Origin: Thermoplasmata archaeon
Lineage (GTDB): Archaea; Thermoplasmatota; Thermoplasmata; Thermoplasmatales; Thermoplasmataceae
DNA: 11,857 bases
NCBI GenBank assembly: GCA_021819605.1
Contig: JAKAQT010000040.1
Coordinates: 1 to 11,857, forward strand
Direction of reading: 5' to 3'
Shown: one piece after another, positions 7,389 to 11,857 of the stretch
Layout: every line of letters starts with the position of its first letter
How positions within the stretch are numbered: position 1 is the stretch's first letter
Made by a program: the position numbers and the translations under genes
Notes under the pieces: generated by a model
What the model saw: the letters and a program-made list of their open reading frames with translations, nothing else
What the model was told of the DNA's origin: nothing
Databases searched by the model: none

Positions 7389-7410
7389 CCCCACATGCTT
7401 TAGCTGTGGG
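7389..7410 (+). other. Right-end hairpin of the IS remnant (omegaRNA-type 3' stem)
   Basis: CCCACA (7390-7395) pairs with TGTGGG (7405-7410), and an inner GC/GC pair flanks a TTTA loop, with one bulged T. It is preceded by GAA and followed by AGTATGTCAG. This arrangement is typical of the right end of TnpB-type elements, where the stem ends the scaffold of the guide RNA and flanking DNA supplies the guide. Confidence 0.65.
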
Positions 7411-7591
7411 AGTATGTCAGGCCTCAGTACATCTGCAACCACAATAAATATTTTACAGGGATAGCTTGTTTTCCAGCCGGATGGAAATTCCGCATCTCCT
7501 GATCCCATTTGATTTATGTCTTTAGAAGCCTGACCTTGCGCATCAGATCAATTTTTCATTATGCAAATTCGCATGCTTCCACAGAAAAAGA

Positions 7592-7601
7592 TTTCATACT
7601 A
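7592..7601 (+). promoter_or_regulatory. Weak TATA-like element for the four-gene operon
   Basis: TTTCATACTA is centred about 26 bases before ATG 7623, the right spacing for a leaderless first gene. It is a poor consensus match. The remaining sequence between the IS remnant and this gene (about 7421-7590) holds no ORF of note; a second A/T-rich element (AATAAATATTTTA, near 7444) is too far from the gene for leaderless use. Confidence 0.3.
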
Positions 7602-7622
7602 TGAATCAATCATATCTGGTCA

Positions 7623-7973
7623 ATGATACTTTCAGACGGTGATTATTCAGATTTGGTGACATATCTGACCGGCCTTTTTAACATCAAGCGGATTAAGTCT
7701 GTTACCATCGATCGTTACACGATTTCATACGGTTCAAGTTATGTTATTGATGATCTGAACACAGCAGAGGGGCATATTACGGATGAATTTCCAAGTGAGA
7801 ACGAAAAGGACAGGGTTAAATCGGTTGTGCTCCATGTCAGTGGAATAAACGGACGATCATCAAACACGGTGGAGATTGGCTGGGATTCTGTCAGAATTGA
7901 GCCGGATGTACATCCAAGGCTTGCTAGGGATTTCATAGATTTGCTTGACAGATCGACATTCAGATATTTCTGA
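7623..7973 (+). CDS. Hypothetical protein, 116 aa, first gene of the FAH/ATPase operon
   Basis: The family is not recognised. Visible structure is a short N-terminal helix (SDLVTYLTGLFN, 9-20) and a run of alternating residues suggesting several beta strands (IKSVTIDRYTISYGSSYVI, 24-42; RVKSVVLHVSG, 64-74; NTVEIGWDSVRIEP, 80-93). It closes with a helix (HPRLARDFIDLLDR, 96-109). It is soluble and acidic, with no signal or membrane segment. The ATG is close to the expected leaderless position. It stops 15 bases before the FAH-family start, so the two are probably co-transcribed. Intact frame and composition support a real gene. Confidence 0.65.
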   Translation: MILSDGDYSDLVTYLTGLFNIKRIKSVTIDRYTISYGSSYVIDDLNTAEGHITDEFPSENEKDRVKSVVLHVSGINGRSSNTVEIGWDSVRIEPDVHPRLARDFIDLLDRSTFRYF

Positions 7974-7988
7974 AACGCATAGGCAATT

Positions 7989-8828
7989 ATGTATCTACTC
8001 ACGGGAGTGGTTAACGGCAAAAAAGAGGTACTTGTCAATGAGAATGGCCGTATATACAGGTTTGCTGATGAAAAATCCAGGCCTGCGTCTGCACTGGACG
8101 CCATACTGAGGTGGAAAGATCTTGCCAGAGCTGACAGAATTGAGAATGGTTACAGATTCACCTATGATGTTCCCGTTGTCCCCGGTAAGATGTTCCTGCC
8201 AGCAGTAAATTTCAGGAGCCATTCCGCAGAAACATCAATGCAGGAACTGAAGGAACCGTATTTTTTCACAAAGTTCAGCCACACGCTTGTTCCACATAAT
8301 GGCAGTGTCATAAGGCCAAGATATGTGGAAAGGTTCGACTACGAGGGCGAGATCGGAATCATCATTGGAAAGAGAGGGAAGTATATCGATGAGAAAGACG
8401 CAATGGATCACGTTTTCGGTTACACAATCGTTGATGATATCAGCCTGAGGGACTACCAGAACGCAGGCAGCCCGGTTTACGGAAAGGACTGGGTTCTTGG
8501 TAAAAATGCGGATACTGCACTGCCAATGGGTCCATGGATTGTCCCCCGGGAGGATATTGAACCTTTCCACGCCACAATACAGACAAGAATCAACGGTAAA
8601 CTCAGGCAGGACGGGGATACTGATGACATGATCTCTGGTCCTGCAAGGCTAATTTCACGCCTCTCAATGGCAATCACCCTTGAACCTGGAGATCTCATAT
8701 CCACAGGGACCCCGGCGGGCGTGGCAGAATATGGAACTAGGGAATACCTGAAGCCGGGAGATACCGTGGAGATCACGGTGAGTGGCATCGGTACACTCAA
8801 GCATTCAGTAGTGGAAGATACGGCCTGA
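7989..8828 (+). CDS. Fumarylacetoacetate hydrolase (FAH) family protein, 279 aa
   Basis: FAH-family enzymes are cytoplasmic, Mg2+- or Mn2+-dependent hydrolases, decarboxylases, isomerases or dehydratases acting on 2-oxo or 1,3-diketo acids. The C-terminal two-thirds carries the whole signature. DYEGEIGIIIGK (117-128) supplies the metal ligands Glu119 and Glu121, and FGYTIVDDISLRD (143-155) supplies Asp150. GKNADTALPMGPWIV (171-185), INGKLRQDGDTDDMI (201-215), LEPGDLISTGTPAGV (231-245) and LKPGDTVEITVSGIG (254-268) follow. Length is normal for the short FAH class with an N-terminal lead domain. The substrate cannot be called: acylpyruvate, oxaloacetate or sugar-acid chemistry are all possible. 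The gene starts 15 bases after the 116-aa gene and ends 5 bases before the ATPase gene, an unusual partner for a catabolic enzyme. Confidence 0.93.
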   Translation: MYLLTGVVNGKKEVLVNENGRIYRFADEKSRPASALDAILRWKDLARADRIENGYRFTYDVPVVPGKMFLPAVNFRSHSAETSMQELKEPYFFTKFSHTLVPHNGSVIRPRYVERFDYEGEIGIIIGKRGKYIDEKDAMDHVFGYTIVDDISLRDYQNAGSPVYGKDWVLGKNADTALPMGPWIVPREDIEPFHATIQTRINGKLRQDGDTDDMISGPARLISRLSMAITLEPGDLISTGTPAGVAEYGTREYLKPGDTVEITVSGIGTLKHSVVEDTA

Positions 8829-8833
8829 GTTCT

Positions 8834-10747
8834 ATGTACAGAAGGGAGCCGGTTATTTCAAGTTCCGCTGAATCATTACTGTCTGAAAAGGGCTGGAAAA
8901 TTGGCAGAACCCATGGTGGCAGCCCTGTCCGCCTTACTCCAGACCTTCTGGCCACACATGCTGCCGTAATGGGCAAGACTGGCAGTGGAAAATCAAATAT
9001 TCTGAGATTGATAATTTCCAGCATCATTCAGTCTTCAGACGGGAGCATTATATTACTTGATCCGCACGGGGATCTTGCCACTGACGTTGCAAAGAGCTTC
9101 CCGGAATCTGCCATCATCATTCCGGCAAAGTCGATTTATATCGAAGAGGATGAAAGGTCTATCACCATGAATCCGCTCCAGGGTGCTTCTGAGAACCCTG
9201 AGTTCTACACGGGATGGATAAGGGATACATTTGCCTCAAACGGCGTGTTCTCGCAGGGAACCTGGGGACCACGTCTTGAGGTTGTTTTTTCTGCAATTCT
9301 TGGAGAACTTATCCGAACCAGGAAAGACGCCACTCTGATAGATCTCCTTGATCTGCTCCTGGACCAGAACCGCATAAGGAGATTCATGGCACAGGCAGAA
9401 TCCCGCGAGCTTTCTGCATTCCTCAGGATGCTTTCATCAGACTGGAGGGGATGGAATCAATACATCACAAGCTCCATCAACAAGATGATGCCTCTCATAA
9501 CGGATGGTGGAATAAGGAATCTGGTGGCGGGAAAGCGTGATTCGACTGATTTCTCAGCCATGTTCGGGATGCCTGGCTCTCTTATCATCCCTGAAATATG
9601 GAAAGGCAACGTTTCCGAGGAATCCTACAAAATCATTTCAATGCTTATCCTACTGAAGCTCTGGAGTATACGTATACGCCAGGGGCAACACTCCAGGCCG
9701 GTGTATGTTGTGGCAGACGAATCCCAGCTCCTTCCGGGAAGTGCCATTGACCACATCCTTCGGGAAGGGAGGAAGTTCGGCATAAGGATAATAATGGCAA
9801 CTCAGTTCCTTGGCAGGGAAAATCCCCAGCTGGAAAGCATACTTGCCAACGTTGGATGCGTGATTTCTTTTTCCCTGGGTTTTATGGAGGCCAGAGCCAT
9901 CTCTTTAAACTTCTTCAGTGGCACACTGGAGGTAAGGCTGCAGAATACACTGATGTCACAGGGACCACGAAGAGCTGTCATATGGGCAAGAAACTCACAT
10001 GGCAGTCATGGCCCGCTTTCGTTTATTCCTGATTTGTTTATTCCAAGTGAAGATGGAGTTACTCTGGACCAGTTGAGGGAACGTTCCGTAATGAACTACG
10101 GAACAAAAATTACCAACACGCCTGAAAAAACTTCTGTGGACCTTCATCAGTACCTTATAGGCCAGGCTGCTGCATTCTTCAGAAACCATGGCTTGTTCAT
10201 GGACGCAGGAATGAGGATGGGAGTGAAAATACCTGATGGCGTTGTGGACATGGGAGCATCCAGGATCATAGTCGAAGCTGAAGTTTCAGACATTGTAAAC
10301 CATTCTAGGATTGAAGAAAAAATAAGAAATTACAGCGGATATAACATTCTCTTCATCCTTCCCCCTGGAAATGCCCAGGCCTTGTTTACGAAGATTCTTG
10401 AGAAGACCGCCAGGGAAGTTGAAAACGGAAATGCGGAATTGCTGAAATCTTTGAGCCATATATCAATTGCAGAATATTCTGGTGGCTTCAGGTTCCTGGC
10501 AGCAGGCCGGCTGAGGCAGATGAGGTTATCCCATCTGGAAAATGGAACATTCCAAACAACAATGAGGGAACTGGGAATGCAGGAAATCAGGGAGTTCCTC
10601 CTTTCCCGGCTTTTATCAGCAGGTGACGTGCATGTTGAATACGATCTCGCCGACCGTTTCGGGATGGAGAACGCCCGCCGTGCCACACACCTATTGCACA
10701 CTGATGGCAAGCCGGACCTTATGAAAATAATGGGGGTTGAGGCATGA
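8834..10747 (+). CDS. HerA/TraG-VirD4-like P-loop ATPase with C-terminal nuclease-like domain, 637 aa
   Basis: The N-terminal 400 residues form a HerA-FtsK-superfamily motor. Walker A is GKTGSGKS (47-54), LLDPHGD (74-80) is the segment shared by TraG/VirD4 coupling proteins and HerA-like ATPases, Walker B is YVVADES (291-297), and MATQF (321-325) is a sensor-type motif. Such ATPases pump DNA or dock nucleases. A second region (about 436-545) has the order helix, strand, IPDGVVD (466-472), strand IIVEAEVS (478-485), helix RIEEKIRNY (492-500), strand ILFILPP (505-511). This resembles a PD-(D/E)xK nuclease core with Asp468, Glu481 and Glu483, an ExE variant as in BamHI; it is an inference from motif and secondary structure. 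Residues 575-637 look helical, possibly a winged helix. No membrane helix is seen, unlike classical VirD4. The start lies 5 bases after the FAH stop, and its stop overlaps the next ATG. Confidence 0.85.
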   Translation: MYRREPVISSSAESLLSEKGWKIGRTHGGSPVRLTPDLLATHAAVMGKTGSGKSNILRLIISSIIQSSDGSIILLDPHGDLATDVAKSFPESAIIIPAKSIYIEEDERSITMNPLQGASENPEFYTGWIRDTFASNGVFSQGTWGPRLEVVFSAILGELIRTRKDATLIDLLDLLLDQNRIRRFMAQAESRELSAFLRMLSSDWRGWNQYITSSINKMMPLITDGGIRNLVAGKRDSTDFSAMFGMPGSLIIPEIWKGNVSEESYKIISMLILLKLWSIRIRQGQHSRPVYVVADESQLLPGSAIDHILREGRKFGIRIIMATQFLGRENPQLESILANVGCVISFSLGFMEARAISLNFFSGTLEVRLQNTLMSQGPRRAVIWARNSHGSHGPLSFIPDLFIPSEDGVTLDQLRERSVMNYGTKITNTPEKTSVDLHQYLIGQAAAFFRNHGLFMDAGMRMGVKIPDGVVDMGASRIIVEAEVSDIVNHSRIEEKIRNYSGYNILFILPPGNAQALFTKILEKTAREVENGNAELLKSLSHISIAEYSGGFRFLAAGRLRQMRLSHLENGTFQTTMRELGMQEIREFLLSRLLSAGDVHVEYDLADRFGMENARRATHLLHTDGKPDLMKIMGVEA

Positions 10748-11676
10748 TACTGGAACTGGACAGCTTTAGAGATATTCCGGTGAATTCCATACCTTTCATT
10801 CCGGTAGTCCCCATGGATCGTCGAGCATCCTCCATCAGCCTTAGAATACATGATGAGAAATGGCCCACACTGAGGTATTCCATAGATTATGGAAACCATA
10901 GAATCAGGATCAAGGAATTTTTTATGGACTGGTTCTTCACGGGGTTTCCCAAGGCACTCATGAGCAGCTTCGCCAACGCCTATTCAAAGGTTTCGTTTTC
11001 AGCCTCTGGAGCAATGCAGATTTATTCTGGAAAGAATTACAGGAACAGCGACTCGGCATCGGTTTATTATCATGGAACAACCATAGAGGCTGAATCGTCT
11101 AATTCCATGAAGCATGAAGAATTTGTGGAACTCTTTACCGGCCGTATGGCGGGTCTGGATGAATCTTTCTGCCAGGTGAATGAGATGCGGTTCCATGAAC
11201 GATCTTTCTTTGCTTCTGGCCACCATGGACAGTGGTACGAGGACGAAAGGATAGCAAGGCTTTCATGGCAGTCCGGCACATCAGAGCGCATAGTTCTCCC
11301 GGATGGAGAAATTTTGGATTCATCCAGCTTCGGCAAGATTAATAATGAAAGCGGGGCACACTGCATAGCTATTTTCCAGAACAATGCCTTTGAAGATGTA
11401 CTCTGGCTGGAAGCCGCACCCTGCGCCACCAAGATCCCGCATGCCTATTATAAACTCAGGAAGGGCGAAGGGCTGTTCAATGAATTTGTGCACCTTACAG
11501 AGAACTGCAATGCGATGCTTATGCAACCCAATGGTCCGCAGGTTATGCAGTTCACGCATAATGGGAGGATAATCACTGCAGCCTTGAATTCCGGAATCCA
11601 ATTCAGGATTCAGTCTGGAATCCAGTATCTCAAGGCATCCCTGATTGAGGCCTTGAAAGGAATATGCGAAGATTAA
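10744..11676 (+). CDS. Hypothetical protein coupled to the ATPase, 310 aa
   Basis: I do not recognise a family. It overlaps the ATPase stop as ATGA, so the two proteins are probably made in step and may act together. The sequence is soluble, without membrane helices, and aromatic-rich: IKEFFMDWFF at 56-65, MRFHERSFFASGHHGQWYEDERIARLSW at 148-175 in mixed basic and acidic runs, and several short beta-like segments from 180 onward. Residues 150-168 cluster His151, His160, His161 and acidic Glu166, Asp167 and Glu168, which could bind metal or be structural; no known catalytic motif can be named. The ATG has GAGG directly before it but no well-spaced Shine-Dalgarno site. Relatives of HerA-type ATPases are often paired with a nuclease or primase-like partner, so this is a candidate partner protein, nothing more. 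Confidence 0.75.
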   Translation: MILELDSFRDIPVNSIPFIPVVPMDRRASSISLRIHDEKWPTLRYSIDYGNHRIRIKEFFMDWFFTGFPKALMSSFANAYSKVSFSASGAMQIYSGKNYRNSDSASVYYHGTTIEAESSNSMKHEEFVELFTGRMAGLDESFCQVNEMRFHERSFFASGHHGQWYEDERIARLSWQSGTSERIVLPDGEILDSSSFGKINNESGAHCIAIFQNNAFEDVLWLEAAPCATKIPHAYYKLRKGEGLFNEFVHLTENCNAMLMQPNGPQVMQFTHNGRIITAALNSGIQFRIQSGIQYLKASLIEALKGICED

Positions 11677-11682
11677 TCTGCA

Positions 11683-11687
11683 TTTTT
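11683..11687 (+). terminator. T-run after the ATPase operon
   Basis: A TTTTT tract begins six bases after the last stop of the operon, consistent with archaeal T-tract termination. It is short, so the call is weak. Confidence 0.3.
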
Positions 11688-11698
11688 GCCCGGCCTGA

Positions 11699-11712
11699 TA
11701 ATTTTATATGAA
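11699..11712 (+). promoter_or_regulatory. TATA-like box downstream of the operon
   Basis: TAATTTTATATGAA is a good TATA match centred near 11706, predicting transcription from about 11732. No ORF longer than 13 codons starts from the ATGs at 11758, 11768 or 11783, so any product would be non-coding or the leader of a gene beyond the window. Confidence 0.4.
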
Positions 11713-11731
11713 TTCAGCACCATCCAAAAAT

Positions 11732-11818
11732 ACGACATCGGTTAATCACCGAATCCAATGCGACCGAATGTGCACTGGCTGGATGAAAGCCACCTGTAGT
11801 TGCAGGTAGCCTGCCAGC
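11732..11818 (+). ncRNA. Candidate structured RNA or leader, unidentified
   Basis: Downstream of a TATA-like box, three helices can be drawn. CGGT (11739-11742) pairs with ACCG (11748-11751). CTGGC (11775-11779) pairs with GCCAG (11813-11817). Nested inside the latter, ACCTG (11792-11796) pairs with CAGGT (11803-11807), extended by a T-G wobble over an AGTT loop. TGGCT (11776-11780) can alternatively pair with AGCCA (11788-11792), which would exclude the outer helix. No known RNA family is recognised. A second TATA-like element (GAATATAATAG, 11819-11829) follows and may serve a gene outside the window. Confidence 0.25.
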
Positions 11819-11857
11819 GAATATAATAGTCTCATAAGAAAGATAATAAGTTTCTGC

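Larger units (their letters stand above)
7056..7420 (+). mobile_element. Non-autonomous IS200/IS605 (TnpB/IS1341-type) remnant
   Basis: The segment is bounded by a left subterminal palindrome (7064-7083) and a right-end hairpin followed by GTATGTCAG (7389-7420). Both are laid out as in TnpB-type elements of the IS200/IS605 group, which lack terminal inverted repeats and target duplications. TTTAA directly precedes the proposed left edge (7051-7055), similar to the A/T-rich target/TAM sequences of archaeal TnpB elements. At about 365 bp it is far too short for tnpA or a full tnpB (around 400 codons). Only a small broken reading frame remains, so it must depend on enzymes supplied from elsewhere, or be dead. 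The exact ends are inferred; the hairpins themselves are seen directly. Confidence 0.7.

Noticed and set aside
8834..10747. Conjugation coupling protein of an integrated plasmid
   Set aside because: Motor motifs are TraG/VirD4-like, but there are no N-terminal membrane helices, and no relaxase, pilus genes, att sites or integrase in the window.
10330..10899. Minus-strand frame of 189 codons
   Set aside because: It is antisense across the ATPase end and next gene start, with no recognisable motif or promoter.
11771..11800. C/D box small RNA, suggested by GGATGA
   Set aside because: No proper C box (RTGATGA), no D box (CTGA) at useful spacing and no matching C'/D' pair.
11732..11820. TPP riboswitch, suggested by GCCAGCGAA near 11813-11821
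   Set aside because: The CTGAGA core and the pyrophosphate-sensing helix are absent; only a short 3' similarity exists.
1..11857. CRISPR arrays, tRNA or rRNA genes
   Set aside because: No regularly spaced direct repeats, no tRNA cloverleaf signatures and no rRNA-like conserved stretches were found on reading both strands.

Overview
The window looks like chromosome of a thermoacidophilic archaeon of the Thermoplasmatales type. This is an inference. It rests on archaeal TATA-like boxes about 22-27 bp before start codons (leaderless messages), short divergent intergenic regions, TTG and GTG starts, a ThiI that carries a C-terminal rhodanese domain, and an archaeal-style IS200/IS605 remnant. The sequence does not fix the species. 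I see no tRNA, rRNA or CRISPR array.

Positions 1-5110: thiI (tRNA 4-thiouridine synthesis) runs convergently into a 389-codon cytoplasmic coiled-coil protein of unknown function. That gene is divergent from a two-gene operon, a small two-helix membrane protein overlapping an APC-superfamily permease. The two divergent promoters share about 85 bp.

Positions 5111-7010: a TIGR00725/LOG-like nucleotide-binding protein (minus strand) is divergent from a DUF1028 Ntn-hydrolase-like protein (plus strand). The latter converges on a 98-codon unknown gene on the minus strand.

Positions 7011-7622: this 612-bp gene-poor stretch holds a roughly 365-bp non-autonomous IS200/IS605 (TnpB-type) remnant. It has a left-end perfect palindrome, a typical right-end hairpin and an apparently intact internal promoter, but no transposase. 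The following 200 bp hold only a weak promoter.

Positions 7623-11676: an apparent four-gene operon encodes a 116-aa unknown, a fumarylacetoacetate-hydrolase-family enzyme, a HerA/TraG-like P-loop ATPase, and a 310-aa unknown that overlaps the ATPase gene by ATGA. The ATPase carries a C-terminal segment resembling a PD-(D/E)xK nuclease core with an ExE variant. The ATPase plus the 310-aa protein is the best candidate here for an undescribed DNA-handling or defence module.

Positions 11677-11857: this is non-coding. A TATA-like box is followed by a hairpin-rich stretch with no usable ORF, a weak structured-RNA candidate.
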